DNA of 64,000 bases, from the NCBI GenBank assembly GCA_027405735.1, contig JAPEHQ010000014.1, forward strand, positions 1,674,001-1,738,000, written 5' to 3'. Position numbers and translations under genes: made by a program. Positions 1-11,197 of the stretch are shown here, in pieces. Position 1 is the stretch's first letter, and every line of letters begins with the position of its first letter. The notes under the pieces are model-generated. The model was given only the letters and a program-made list of their open reading frames with translations. It had not been told where the DNA came from and searched no databases. The stretch is from Mucor racemosus (Eukaryota > Mucoromycota > Mucoromycetes > Mucorales > Mucoraceae).

Positions 1-1
1 T

Positions 2-217
2 CCTGAGGAACAATCTCAGAATCAAGGCATGGAAGTTGATTTCAACAGAGAATCTTCACCGCAAGCACCACCTTCTGGTGTTGGCGACTCCACGCACAGG
101 TCAGATTCGTCTCCTTCAGAATACGTTTCTGTCGATGCATCCCACTCGGATGGAAGTAGTAGTGCTGGTTATAAGACTAGGTACGGCAGGGTCTCTAATA
201 GCCCTGCACGTTACTAA
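2..217 (+). CDS. LINE copy 1 ORF1 (gag-like), C-terminal tail only
   Basis: This frame is open from the window edge to a TAA at 215-217, so this is the end of a longer protein. It is rich in Ser, Pro and acidic residues and low in hydrophobics, as is the C-terminal tail of ORF1 in the second LINE of this window. By position it should be the RNA-binding ORF1 protein that coats the element RNA; the zinc-knuckle part would lie upstream of the window. The stop is followed after 13 nt by the ORF2 ATG at 231. Confidence 0.7.
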   Translation, partial: PEEQSQNQGMEVDFNRESSPQAPPSGVGDSTHRSDSSPSEYVSVDASHSDGSSSAGYKTRYGRVSNSPARY

Positions 218-230
218 ATCATCTTATCTA

Positions 231-3200
231 ATGAATAATAACCCTATGCTTTTAAATATGAAGATGGGTTCTATCAATTGTCGAACCTTCCCTAAACTAA
301 ACAATCCAACACTCACTGACGATTTCGTCAGACACTTAAGAAACGAAAAGTTTAATATACTATTATGTCAAGAAACACACATTCCTTCAGACCAATTTGA
401 TGAACTTACTACTTCTACGCACCACAAATTTTTATGCCATGAGTCCCTCTGGACGCATTATTGCGCAATTATCAACTTCAACCCATCCATTTCAATGGTC
501 AAGGTTCATGAATCCGTTGATGGACGTTTGTTACTTGCAAAATTCTCACTCGTTGATAATTCCATACCACCATTTTACATTCTCAATTTATATGCACCTG
601 CGGAACACAACGTCCGTAGCAAAAACACATTCTTTACCAATATGATTAATATGATTCTATCCTTAACTGACTTCGAGTCTATAGTATCGTCTATGATCGT
701 TGCTGGAGACTTCAACTACTCATTCGACAACAGTAGTGAGCATTTCTCCGTAACTAATCCATGCACTAACCTCCTCCAATTCATACAAACTTACCTCCAT
801 GATTGTTTTAACGTTTCTGGAGAATCCTTTTATGACATAACGTTTAAAAGAGGAACTGATATGTCCACAATTGATTATGTTTTTGCTGGATCCAACTTAC
901 ACTCAAATATCAATGACACCCATCTTGCTTTTATAAAGACAGCATGGACAGATCATGCGCTCCTTTCATTTACATACACTGTTGGTGCTTCCCATATCGG
1001 TAAAGGTACCTGGAGAGCTGACCCTCACCTTGCTACCAACCCGGTATATGTTCGAAAACTCAACCAAGAATTGGACAACTATATACTACACAAATTAACT
1101 ACTTCAATTTCAGTTCAGGAACAGTGGGATTACATAAAAAATATGGTAAAAAAAGTTACTCAAAATTTTTGCCGTATCCGTGCTGTTAAACAAAAGCAAA
1201 TAATGCGGGAACTCCAAAGTGATCGAAATAGTATTTTACGTCGATATCGTCATGATACTCATGTTTTGCAGACACTCTTACCCGAGGTTGAATCCCAAAT
1301 TGCTAAGATACAGCAAGAACGAGCCGAAACTTCTAGGCTTAGAGCAGGGAAGAAATGGCTCGAATTTAACGAGAAATCAGCTGGATATCTGGCTCGTACC
1401 ATAGCAAGCAGAAATTCATCCAGAAACTTTAAGAAGATCATACATCCTGTCACTGGAGTCAACTGTGAAGACACTGAATCCAAGTTGGCAGCTATTAATA
1501 CATTCTACTCAGATCTTTATACCGCCAAACGTATTGATGTAAATTGCTTGGATGACATGTTGGGTCATATTCACAAGCAACTCTCCATCAGCGAAGCTCA
1601 GTCCATTCTTCATGAAATTACTTATGATGATATCCTGGAAGGATCTAAACGGTGCCCTCGCAAGAGTAGCCCCGGCTTAGACGGTCTACCATATGAAATT
1701 CTTCATCTGGTGATTGCCCATCCGCGATGTCGATCTATTGCCACTGCTGTCTACAACGAAGCCATTCAATTTGCGAGATTTCCCCAATCTTGGCAACAAG
1801 CTTGCATTGCGTTGATCCCAAAAAAGGGTGATCTGACTGATCTGGCTAATTGGCCGCCCATCTCCCTTATCAACACAGATTGTAAGGTCTTTACCAGAAT
1901 GCTAAATTCTCGTATCGTTCCTCTCGCGTCGAAGTTGATAACTGAGTTCCAGGCTGGGTTCATGCGTAATAGATTTATTGGTGATCACGGATTAACCAAC
2001 AAACTAATCCTTGAAGATGCACAGAAAACCGGTGCAGATGGCGTGGAATACGTAGGCGTAATGCTAGATCAGACCAAAGCTTACGACTTAATTCATCCCA
2101 CCTATCTGGTCAAAGTTCTCGAGAAATTTGGGTTTCCAACCGCTTTTGTCCATTGCATTCAAAATCTATTTTTTAATAATCAAATCTTTGTCAATATGAA
2201 CGGTTTCCTGTCTCCAGCTGTTTCTCAGAAACGTGGATTGCGGCAGGGGGATTCGATCTCACCCTTATTATTCAATTTCGCCATAGAACCATTTCTGCAA
2301 TCTATCTTGGCTCATCAGGATATTAGTGGCTATTCATTACAACACGGTCATACTACCTTTACCAAAGGGCTGAACTACATCGCCCCCAACCGTCCTGTTA
2401 AACTCCTAGCTTATGCGGACGATGTGCTGTTATACATAAACTCTGTTAGTGAATTTCACGCCTTACAAGATTGCCTAAAGACATACAACAAAGCTTCTAA
2501 TTCCTTAATCAACTACAATAAGTCCGTTGCGTTCCCCCTTTCTGGCTCTGCCCTCACCTCTTACAAAGGTGTTCGCCTTCAGAACTATATTGTCCGCAAT
2601 CAGAGAATGCGTTGGTTTGATTCCAATTCTACCGGCTATTTACCATATCTAGGATTTCCTATTTGGTTCACTATCCAACAACGAGAAGCCTTCACAAATG
2701 AGATGTTAACCCACATTGATTCTGTTATCGCTCCACATTCACAACGTAACATATCTATATATGCAAGATCTCGTATCGCCAACGTGCTGGTTCTCACAAA
2801 ACTTTGGCATGTATTGCGTATAGTCCCGTTTACCAAAGTTTTTTTCAATCAAGTTCGCACACGGGTACACCGGTTTATCTATGGCAAAATGTTTCCCAAA
2901 ATGCGAAGCAGTATATTCTATATACCTAAAGCAAAGGGAGGCCTTGGTTTACTAGATGCTGAAATCCAACAATATGTCTTTCAATTCCGATATATTAAGG
3001 CCATTATCAATACATATATCTCTGTTCCTACTGTAGTCCCTTCATTCCTTGTTCATCTAATCTCTGATTCCCTTGAAATTACATATGCAGCTCCCTCGCC
3101 AGCACTGCCACTACTATTTGCTGGTTGGAGATTTCCCAAACGTCCACTGGTATTGTCATCCGTCTTTCCCTTGCTCTTCAAGGCCTTCGATGCTTGTTTC

Positions 3201-4187
3201 CCAAATAGGCTACCTGCTACACTCTGGCCACAGATTCCACCAGCAGCAGCGTGTTTATCATTACCCATCCAAGAGACGCTGTATCCCAACGTTGCCCACC
3301 CGGGTTTGGCATTCAAGTTCTCCAAGAACCTCCTTACACTGAAAGTCTCAGATTTTTTCTATTTCGACCCAGTAGACCAACTCCTTCACTTTCGCTTTCC
3401 TGCTGATTGCTCGTATCCAGGCCTGCTCAGGAGAATCCAAAAAGCGGTTAATGATTGCCGACTCTTGGCGCATAAATACTTTGCCTTTCATTTGGGACTT
3501 TTGCCCTACTCCACACTTTCACCGGAGGACATACATCAGTCCAGATCACTCATCAATTGCTCTCCCGTCACCATTGAGCCATTTATCACAAAGCTACTCA
3601 CAATCCAAGAGACATTTCTTTCATTAGCACCAAACATCAGTATCCGTAAGCATATTATACGTAATAAGGGCCGTATTGATCATGGTCGCTTCTACAATCC
3701 GAACATCCTCGCCTCTGGTTGGGTTCAATTTATACAAAACCCAATGCACCCTCCTGCTCGAAATCTTTGGTACCGACTACTACAACAAAAACTATCGAAC
3801 AAGTCTACATTAGCCATGATCCCCGGTATTGTTGATTCTGACCGTTGTATTTTTTGTAATCAGATCGAAACAGCTGAACATCTCCTGTTCTCATGTCCAC
3901 ATAAGAAAGACATCTGGATTAATATCCTTCCTACTTACCTCAGCAATTTTTCGTCCTTTTCTATCCATAGCGTATTCAAACATATGTCTCAGTTAACTCT
4001 AGATTCATTCCTGTTCCGCCCCTCCGTCCCCCTAATTACAATTATCGACCTTTTAGCCACCACAATGTATCAGATTTGGAAAGCTCATTGGCGCCAACAT
4101 TTTGATTCCATTCCCTTTCATCCGATGCGAGTGATTCCTTTGATCCACAAGGACCTCCAGATTCTCAACAAACACTACCGTATTTAA
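231..4187 (+). CDS. LINE copy 1 ORF2: endonuclease-reverse transcriptase
   Basis: A 1318-aa polyprotein that nicks the target DNA and copies element RNA onto it. The N-terminal apurinic-type endonuclease shows its key positions: QETH, GDFN near residue 158, IDYVF, and TDH. The RT follows with SPGLDGLPYE, RGLRQGD and the YADD box near residue 727. A C-terminal zinc-binding motif (CIFC...EHLLFSC) starts near residue 1205. No RNase H was recognised. The frame is open back to 36, but 231 is preferred because it follows the ORF1 stop directly and gives the same layout as the other LINE. One oddity: the usual NWRPIS/NYRPLS fingers motif reads NWPPIS here (Pro at about residue 542), which may impair the RT. 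Confidence 0.93.
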   Translation: MNNNPMLLNMKMGSINCRTFPKLNNPTLTDDFVRHLRNEKFNILLCQETHIPSDQFDELTTSTHHKFLCHESLWTHYCAIINFNPSISMVKVHESVDGRLLLAKFSLVDNSIPPFYILNLYAPAEHNVRSKNTFFTNMINMILSLTDFESIVSSMIVAGDFNYSFDNSSEHFSVTNPCTNLLQFIQTYLHDCFNVSGESFYDITFKRGTDMSTIDYVFAGSNLHSNINDTHLAFIKTAWTDHALLSFTYTVGASHIGKGTWRADPHLATNPVYVRKLNQELDNYILHKLTTSISVQEQWDYIKNMVKKVTQNFCRIRAVKQKQIMRELQSDRNSILRRYRHDTHVLQTLLPEVESQIAKIQQERAETSRLRAGKKWLEFNEKSAGYLARTIASRNSSRNFKKIIHPVTGVNCEDTESKLAAINTFYSDLYTAKRIDVNCLDDMLGHIHKQLSISEAQSILHEITYDDILEGSKRCPRKSSPGLDGLPYEILHLVIAHPRCRSIATAVYNEAIQFARFPQSWQQACIALIPKKGDLTDLANWPPISLINTDCKVFTRMLNSRIVPLASKLITEFQAGFMRNRFIGDHGLTNKLILEDAQKTGADGVEYVGVMLDQTKAYDLIHPTYLVKVLEKFGFPTAFVHCIQNLFFNNQIFVNMNGFLSPAVSQKRGLRQGDSISPLLFNFAIEPFLQSILAHQDISGYSLQHGHTTFTKGLNYIAPNRPVKLLAYADDVLLYINSVSEFHALQDCLKTYNKASNSLINYNKSVAFPLSGSALTSYKGVRLQNYIVRNQRMRWFDSNSTGYLPYLGFPIWFTIQQREAFTNEMLTHIDSVIAPHSQRNISIYARSRIANVLVLTKLWHVLRIVPFTKVFFNQVRTRVHRFIYGKMFPKMRSSIFYIPKAKGGLGLLDAEIQQYVFQFRYIKAIINTYISVPTVVPSFLVHLISDSLEITYAAPSPALPLLFAGWRFPKRPLVLSSVFPLLFKAFDACFPNRLPATLWPQIPPAAACLSLPIQETLYPNVAHPGLAFKFSKNLLTLKVSDFFYFDPVDQLLHFRFPADCSYPGLLRRIQKAVNDCRLLAHKYFAFHLGLLPYSTLSPEDIHQSRSLINCSPVTIEPFITKLLTIQETFLSLAPNISIRKHIIRNKGRIDHGRFYNPNILASGWVQFIQNPMHPPARNLWYRLLQQKLSNKSTLAMIPGIVDSDRCIFCNQIETAEHLLFSCPHKKDIWINILPTYLSNFSSFSIHSVFKHMSQLTLDSFLFRPSVPLITIIDLLATTMYQIWKAHWRQHFDSIPFHPMRVIPLIHKDLQILNKHYRI

Positions 4188-4331
4188 TTAACCCTCATTC
4201 GTTATCATTTTGAGTTGTCCCTGCCCCGCACACACCTCAATCCCTCATCGATGAGTTTTATTTTTTTTAAAACAAAACCCCGCTTTTAATAAAAAAATAC
4301 AACCTTTCATCCATAAAAAAAAAAAAAAAAA

Positions 4332-5157
4332 GTTTGTCATTTTTTTAAAAAAACAACTTTAAAAGGATTTTTTCTTTAGAATTACAATAATTAGCATAGC
4401 TTACGTTATAATTTAAAGTAATGTATTTTAGTTTGCTGTATACTTTTGTATTTTTTATACGAACACTCTTAGCATAAAATCTTTCACAATCTCTAAAAAA
4501 CATGAATTTCACTTTTTCGAAGAAAGCTCTAATAGTTCCCAAGATAATTTGCAATCTAATGTAATAAAATTAAACCTTATACCTAATCATCTGATTCTGG
4601 CTTATAAACACTATAGTAAAAATCCTTTTTTTCGGGCCAAAAACTCAATTTTCCGAAAAATTCAATTTTGGATGAGGTATCCCTTTACCATTTTGACCGA
4701 AAAAAAAAAGTTGTCTGAAAAATGGCAAAAGTGGATCAGGAAGTATCTAGTGAATGAGGGAAAACATTTGGTATGGTTTAGAGCATCAGAAACAAATTGT
4801 AACTAAAGGTATAGCGCCTCTTTGATTATTGATTGGGTAGTTTTTGGTGAAATTATAGCATTTTGTTGCTGAATTCTGGGTTTGCTGTCATCGTAACAAC
4901 ATTCCAGTCTTCTTCTCCCCTCTTTCCAAGTAATGATAATGATTTAATCATGCAATTATATTTGAGAAAGAAGAAAGCCAGGCCTTATCTGGTCGAATAT
5001 CTGATATTATGATTTTACGTTATGGTTGGATTTTTTACTGTAATTTGATCAAAATGATAAAGAGTAACTAAAAGTATACAAACATAAGTATTGGTATATA
5101 TTCAGCTATATATAATTGAATATTACATTATTGCTTGTTTATTGATTTTTTGCCAAT
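4332..5157. other. Intergenic, AT-rich
   Basis: Between the LINE poly(A) end and the stop codon of the next gene. I see homopolymer runs and short chance reading frames only. No RNA gene, terminal repeat or conserved coding segment was recognised. Confidence 0.6.
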
Positions 5158-6306
5158 TTATCTGTTATAAATGTAATTATACCCCAAGTAACAAGCGAGA
5201 TAAACGGACATAAACCCTCTAAACGACCAATATCTAACAATATCCTCATTTAATGCTTTTTTTGCAGCAAGAACACAGGCATCCACCAAAAATGAAAGCT
5301 CGGCAATATTCTTGAATGTAAAATTAAAGAATACCTTGGTATCAACAAACGAGGAAAATTCGGATGGCTTATGGTTTTCAAGAAGACTATCGTAAAATAA
5401 GTGAGCCTCTTTCTCATCTCCATCTTTAGGGCAATATTCTATGATAAATATATTAGCCAAAATTGTTTTTACAATATCAAGAAGCCAAACTTACTGCCGA
5501 AAGCATGTTTTGTGTAATAACTAACATCAATGACTCCGTTTTCTTGAGGTTTAGTAGCCATTTTGAGAGGAGTGGGATCAGCCTTTAAATAAAAAATACA
5601 ACCTTCATCTTTTCCTGTATGTAAATATTAGTATTTTTTCTTGAAAAATTGCAGTACATACGTAAATACTACCTTCAATAATTTGCTTCCATTTGATACC
5701 ATTCTTATCTTCATTGGTCCATTGCGTTGAGGAATTTTCAAGCATTTCTTGTTCCTTTAGAGTAGTATCATCACAATCACCGTAATGAATTCCTGTACTA
5801 GCTAAAATTTGACAAATTTCTATGAAAATCGCAGGTTTTTTGGGACCAATGTCTTTGATAGGCTTTTCATGGCTTCTACTCCAAATATGATACAGGTATA
5901 TAAAGGATTTACTAATTGATTGAAGAGTGGCAAGCGGGATTTGCTTAATAGAGGTCATTATAGACTTTGAAGATTCCTGGGAAGAAGGTTTTTGTTGGTT
6001 AATGAGTGCTTTTCTACTAGTGATTCGACATGATTTTCTATAGTTTTTCAAATTTCCAGTGTTCTCGGTCATTACATTTTGCACAAATGGTATAACATTT
6101 TTACCATGCTGGATATTTGCAGGAGGTAGTTTTTTAAACTTCAATTGATCAGGTGAAGCAATACGATTGGAATTGTTGCTTGAAGGAACAAGATCAAGAG
6201 ACTTTATGTCGGGAAAGCTCACTGATGTTGGTTTTGTTCTTATGCCTGAAGAGTTCATGAATGGGACAATCATCAACATGATTGAATATAATGGTAATAT
6301 CAACAT
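5158..6306 (-). CDS. Hypothetical protein, 3 exons
   Basis: Function not recognised. Three exons (6306-5673, 5614-5495, 5438-5158) join through GT-AG introns of 58 and 56 nt into an uninterrupted 344-aa protein; the second donor is a consensus GTAAGT. The first ~20 residues are hydrophobic (possible signal or anchor, or the true start may be the Met at about residue 17). The middle is basic and Ser/Lys-rich, and the last ~25 residues (YWSFRGFMSVYLACYLGYNY) are aromatic and could insert in a membrane. The splice joins keep frame (1035 nt in all), which argues for a real, intact gene rather than a relic. No family assignment. Confidence 0.6.
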
Positions 6307-7012
6307 GCTAAAATTTTAATGAGATAAAAGTTATTGCTAACCATCGATTTCAAATTGAATTTAGCCTGATTATGTATATATATGCATGCTTTCATTGTTT
6401 AACTCAATTATATATCAGAACAATTACAAACCGTTTTCTTTATGCTTAATTTTTTTAGGAGGTTCCTTTATTTAATGAGAACCAATAATAATAACCTATC
6501 TATTGTGTAATAGTTGTTTGTGCAATTGAATGTTCATCCTTATTTTGAAAATACACCAAAAAATTCATTATATTAAACACAATAGTCTAGAAAACAAAAA
6601 AATTTTGAAAATCTAAATTTTATTATTGTGATCAGTAACTGAAACGTATCATTTACATGATCTCATTTTTTGTTTTACTAGTTTACATGCAAAAATCATG
6701 AAAAACATTCACATTAGTGTACCAATTTCAAATATTCGAAAATCTGAATTACGCAATGTTTCTTAAAGAGTTTTATCGAACTTGTTTGAATTTTACTGTA
6801 TCTGTTTAAACTCATTTCATCACAAGATTTGAATACAATGACATTTTGTATATTTTTAGTTGAAATATGTCAACAAGGGAAGAACAAGTAGGACTAAATG
6901 GACTTTTGCGGCTGTTTAAAACGGTTCGGAGCCCAGGAAAGCGAAACTAGCAGCATTATAACAATCAAAGTTTCCTTGCAACCTGTTTTGAAATCTTCCT
7001 CAATACATCTAA
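6307..7012. other. Intergenic between two divergent genes
   Basis: A very AT-rich spacer between the start of the minus-strand hypothetical gene and the eS25 start codon; it should hold both promoters. No clear TATA box, repeat or RNA gene was recognised. The last ~50 nt before 7013 are C/T-rich, as is common just upstream of ribosomal protein start codons. Confidence 0.5.
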
Positions 7013-7683
7013 ATGGTAATGTAGACAAGCACCAATAAAAAAAAACTCCAAACAAATTCATAATATACAATTCCAAGTTGCAAGATGGATGGATGGGTTG
7101 ACTAGTAAAGAAATAGCATTTGGATTGTTTTGATTATGAATTCATTGGATGGATGGATTGACTGATTTGATGATTAACACTTTGTTTTACTTTTTTGAAC
7201 AGGCTAAGAAAGACGTTGCCGGTAAGCCTAGCTCCTCCTCAGGTGGAAAGAAGGCCAAGAAGGCAAGTTGATTTATACAACCAATTTGATTTTTTTTTAC
7301 GAATTATTATACTAATGTGGTAGAACTTGTTTATAGAAGTGGTCCGCTAAGAAGGTCAAGGATAAGTCCAACAACTTGGTTATCCTCGATAAGCCCACCT
7401 ATGACCGTTTGTTCAAGGAAGTTCCTACCTACAAGCTTATTTCTCAATCTGTCTTGGTTGATCGTCTCAAGTTGAACGGTTCTTTGGCCCGTATTGCCAT
7501 CCGTGAGCTCGAAGCTCAAGGTTTGATCAAGGCTATCTCTCGTCATCACGCTCAAGTTATCTACAGTAAGTTTTTTTTGTCTATTTTGATATAACAAAAT
7601 ACTAATGGTCTATGTATATTTTTTGTTTAGCCCGTGCTACTGGTGATGATAAGCCTGCTAAAGCTGTCGAGGCTTCCGAATAA
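7013..7683 (+). CDS. RPS25: 40S ribosomal protein eS25
   Basis: A component of the small ribosomal subunit head, 114 aa, about the usual size. Exons are 7013-7015 (the ATG alone), 7203-7262, 7337-7565 and 7631-7683. The basic N-terminus ([11 protein letters not shown]...KKAKK) is followed by the winged-helix core with [20 protein letters not shown] and [16 protein letters not shown], then a short acidic tail. The ATG-only first exon is inferred from ATG|GTAATG at 7013 and the acceptor at 7202; it is the least certain part. The second intron (7263-7336) starts with GCAAGT, a GC-AG intron, and is supported by the exact protein join KKAKK|KWSAKKV. Confidence 0.9.
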
Positions 7684-7903
7684 GCTATTTATTATTTGGA
7701 AAATTATATGCATTTTAAAATAATAAACCTATACAAATGTCATTTTAATCTTGTTAATTTACATGTTATTTTTTGTTTGCGTTGAAATCAAAGTGAGAGA
7801 ACAGAATTGAGCATGACATAGGGATGGTATCTTATTCAACTTTGGGACCATTAAAGTCCCGCGATAAATAGTGAGAAAGCGATAGAGTAAGAGACACACT
7901 CAA

Positions 7904-7910
7904 TATAAAG
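7904..7910 (+). promoter_or_regulatory. Probable TATA box of the LRR gene
   Basis: TATAAAG, about 105 nt upstream of the ATG at 8015, followed by a T/C-rich leader. Position and sequence fit a fungal core promoter; no transcript evidence. Confidence 0.45.
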
Positions 7911-8014
7911 GTGTATGTGAAAAAAAGTATTTCTCTCTTTGTTTTTCTTGGTTTTTACTAAAAAGTAATTTTCTCTATTTTTGATACTGTAAAAAAGGGG
8001 AATATTCATTCATC

Positions 8015-10089
8015 ATGTCAACTCCCATACCAGGAGAAAGATTTGTTAAAACTTTACGACATTATTTAGAGGCAAACGAAGCTCGTTTATTAAGTGTTCA
8101 ACCAAATTTTAATTTTCAACCACAACAACCAACTATTAAAGAAGAAGAACCGCCAACACAACAAGAAAATGGAATATTAAAAGCAGTTTCATCTTTATGG
8201 AACAATAACAACAATAACCAAACTAATGGTAACGGCTCTTCTTCAGCAGCGCGTTCAACTTCTACTAGTACTGATAATACAAAGAGCAGACCAAATTCTT
8301 TATACGGCATTCCTATCCCTTATATGTCTCTGTTAGCTGCTACTTCTCCTAATGCTACATCACTTTCAAATACACCTTATATGCCACTTCGTTCTAGTTT
8401 AACATTAGATATACATTATTTATATTTCTTATTGGTACAATTTGAATATTTGGGTTTACAAGATTCACATTTACCTGTACCCGAGCATGGTCTTGTTGAG
8501 ACTGAAACAACTATGGATAATGGTGGTAAAGCCCCTTCAATTTCTTCAGTTGGTTCAGTCATGTCTACTTTATCACTTTCAACTGGCTGGCAATTTTGGT
8601 CTAATAATCAGCAACAAAAACAAGATCGACCATTACATGAGGATATCGTTTATATCCATAAATACTTGTCTAAAGTCACTGCTCTCAAGTTACATATGAA
8701 TATTTTGATTGATACCCAACATGGTGTAACCAAAAGCGGTCAACGTACAATCCGTGGTTATGAAACGCCTTTACCGCAAGATGGCTCGATAGCGCTTTCA
8801 TTAAAATGCTTTAAAAATCTTAAATTTTTAGAATTATCAAACATCAAACCTTGTTGTATAGATGATTGGCCTGAATTACATACATCACTGACAAGTTTAG
8901 TCATTAAATCAGGAAACATAGATAATGCAGCGGATATCATTGGCACAGAAACACCTTGGTCCGAACTCAAGATGTTGTCTTTACAAGATAATAGCCTTAC
9001 AACTTTGGAAAGTGAACCTGGAGATTTAATAAGATCTATAACACATTTGAATTTATCCAGTAATTTACTCATCGATATACCTGCTGCATTGGCTTCTTTA
9101 TATAATTTGTCTAGTTTGAATTTATCACACAATATGATCTCGTTTACGACAGGTATCAATACAGTATTGGGAAATATTCAAGAATTGGATTTAAGAGGAA
9201 ATCGTTTGACAGTATTAGCTGGATTGGATCGATTATGGGCTTTGGAAAGATTAGATGTGCGTGATAATCGTATCGATGATGCTGCTGAAATTGGAAGATT
9301 AACTGCATTACCAAATATCAATGACATTTGGATCGAAGGAAATCCATTTACAAAACTGCAGGTAACTCAAGAAAATTAACCAAACCCCCCTATAACTCCC
9401 ACACTAACCCTTCGAAAAAGCCTGATTATAGAGTTGATATATTTTCAGTATTTAAAAAGAATGATTTAGATATTGAATTGGATGGTACAAAACCATCATT
9501 CGCAGAACGACGTCGTATACAAGTACCTGTAGATGGCAATGACAAATCTGTTACAATATCTGCTACTATTGCCACCACCGACCCTGATGCTGCGGTCAAA
9601 AAATGGCCCACACCACAGCCACAACTACAACAACAAGATGGTAATAGCATTACAAGTCATAGTACAGCACCAGTTGTTACCAGTAAAAAATTAGCTCGAG
9701 CAAAGACAAAAGGAAATAAGCGTCAAATTCGTTTAGGTCAAGCCGCTATAGAAGAAGATATACCTATTCCTGCCGCTGCAGCAGCTGCTTCCATGGCTGC
9801 TGAGGAAGAAAATAATAAGAAACACGTACATCGGTTAGCAGATTTAGAGGAGGCTGTTCAACAAGAGCAAGTGAAATCAAGAAGAGCTGCATCTGTACGC
9901 TCTCGACGTAGTAAAAAGGGGACATCAGCAGAGGAAAAGGCAGCTGTTACTGCTGCTGCTCTTTCAGGGGAATCCACAAAGAAATCATCAGAAGCTTTTA
10001 GAAAAAAAATTGAGGCTATGCGGAGAGAAGCTGGTACAGAATGGCTTAGAGTTTTGCAGGAAATGGACGTTGTTAAAAAGACACATTAG
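8015..10089 (+). CDS. Leucine-rich-repeat protein
   Basis: Two exons (8015-9361 and 9421-10089; intron 59 nt with GTAACT donor and a CTAAC branch-like site) give 671 aa. The first ~270 residues hold Asn/Ser-rich low-complexity stretches and a weakly conserved segment. Leucine-rich repeats run from about 280 to 450 (LKFLELSNI, SLVIKSGNI, LKMLSLQDNSL, SLNLSHNMI, ELDLRGNRL, RLDVRDNRI) and end in a capping motif with WIEGNPFTKL. After the splice the PDYRVDIFSVF segment continues the LRR cap. The C-terminal third is Ala/Glu/Lys-rich, with a likely coiled coil and an SRR-type basic patch. Such proteins act as protein-binding scaffolds; the partner cannot be told from sequence. Confidence 0.88.
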
Positions 10090-10859
10090 TTAGGATCATA
10101 TATATATATCATTTATATAAACATTTATTAAAAAATCTATTGCGATAAATAAATAACTTTTGAAAATCAAATGCATAATTGGAGCATTTTCGTTAAAATA
10201 CTACGATTAATTGTTGCTCAAATTGCCACTGTTAGATCTAGGGATGCTGTCGAGCCCAGCTTATACTAGTAAATTTGGCAGGCAAAACCTGGCTCGACAC
10301 CAATGCTAGTTAGACCATGTAATATTAAGAAGAATAATGAAATAATCAGTGTATTTTTATCAATGATATTTTTACCGATTTTTACAACTTTGGAGAACAC
10401 AATACATAGCTTGAATTAGAAGGTATATTTAGCGTGATATGCTAAATTACTTTACAATAAGAGCTTTTTAAAGCTTTCAACAATTCCAGTATCTGGAACT
10501 ACAAAATAGCTATCTTTACTGGCCATTTTCAGCAACAAAAGATTAGCGAGGCTTCTTTTATATCTCAAACCTTAGAATGAAAATGAGCGCAAGATGAGTA
10601 ACTTTTATAAGCATTATTTTCCTTAATTATAGCTAAATTTCTGATGGGGTAATGATTCATTTTATCTACAGTTTTGAATTATCGTTCATATGACTTCAGA
10701 TGATTTTCAATTTTTTTACCCAATATTGCATCGAATTACATCAAATCTTCAAAGATGTAGCTTTCCTTTATGGAACATTGATATTTACCCAAAAATAAAA
10801 AGGTTAATCCCAAAATATAAGTGCACTGGCCTAACATTTACCGAAAATGAATTGTAAAA
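10090..10859. other. Intergenic with one short inverted repeat
   Basis: AT-rich spacer. A 9-bp perfect inverted repeat TGTCGAGCC (10248-10256) / GGCTCGACA (10291-10299) could form a hairpin or mark the ends of a tiny element; no target duplication was seen. No gene recognised. Confidence 0.45.
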
Positions 10860-10987
10860 AATTAAGCTTGCCCCTAAACTAATATGCTAATTTTTTGTAT
10901 TCACAAAATAGATCCAATTAAAAGCTATTCTGTATTTTTTGTTTCAGCGAAAAATATTAATTTTTCGTCGAGATAATCAAAATAATA
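10860..10987. repeat. Repeat A copy 1, left part, cut by the Crypton
   Basis: Matches the 59.94-60.03 kb segment over about 125 bp (shared blocks include GAGATAATCAAAATAATA). The match breaks exactly at AAAATAATA (10979-10987), where the Crypton begins, and resumes at 13894. Confidence 0.75.
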
Positions 10988-11197
10988 GGGACTTATCTTC
11001 AAGTTCGCATACTGAGTCCCGGACTCAAGTCCCACCCTAATGAGGGACTTCAAATCAATAAATGTCTTATGATCAGCTTTCTGCATGAAATGTTTCACAA
11101 ATAAATATTACTGAGAGCTGTCATCGAAGAGAATATTCTTAATTTTAACAAATAAATAATAAACAAACCATTTGAAAAAGAATAATCCACTTATACA

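Larger units (their letters stand above)
1..4331 (+). mobile_element. LINE (non-LTR retrotransposon), copy 1, 3' part
   Basis: The tail of an ORF1, a complete ORF2, a short 3' UTR with AATAAA near 4287, and a 17-nt A tract (4315-4331) show a poly(A)-ended non-LTR retrotransposon. The window cuts the 5' end, so neither its full length nor its target-site duplication can be seen. The ORF order, the lack of a recognisable RNase H and the C-terminal zinc motif match the LINE at 18491-24092, but the two proteins are clearly diverged, so they are different lineages. An L1-type clade is inferred from the endonuclease-RT-zinc layout. Confidence 0.93.

Noticed and set aside
3053..3342. Overlapping frames on both strands inside LINE ORF2, and similar ones in the second LINE
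   Set aside because: Shadows of the long coding frame.
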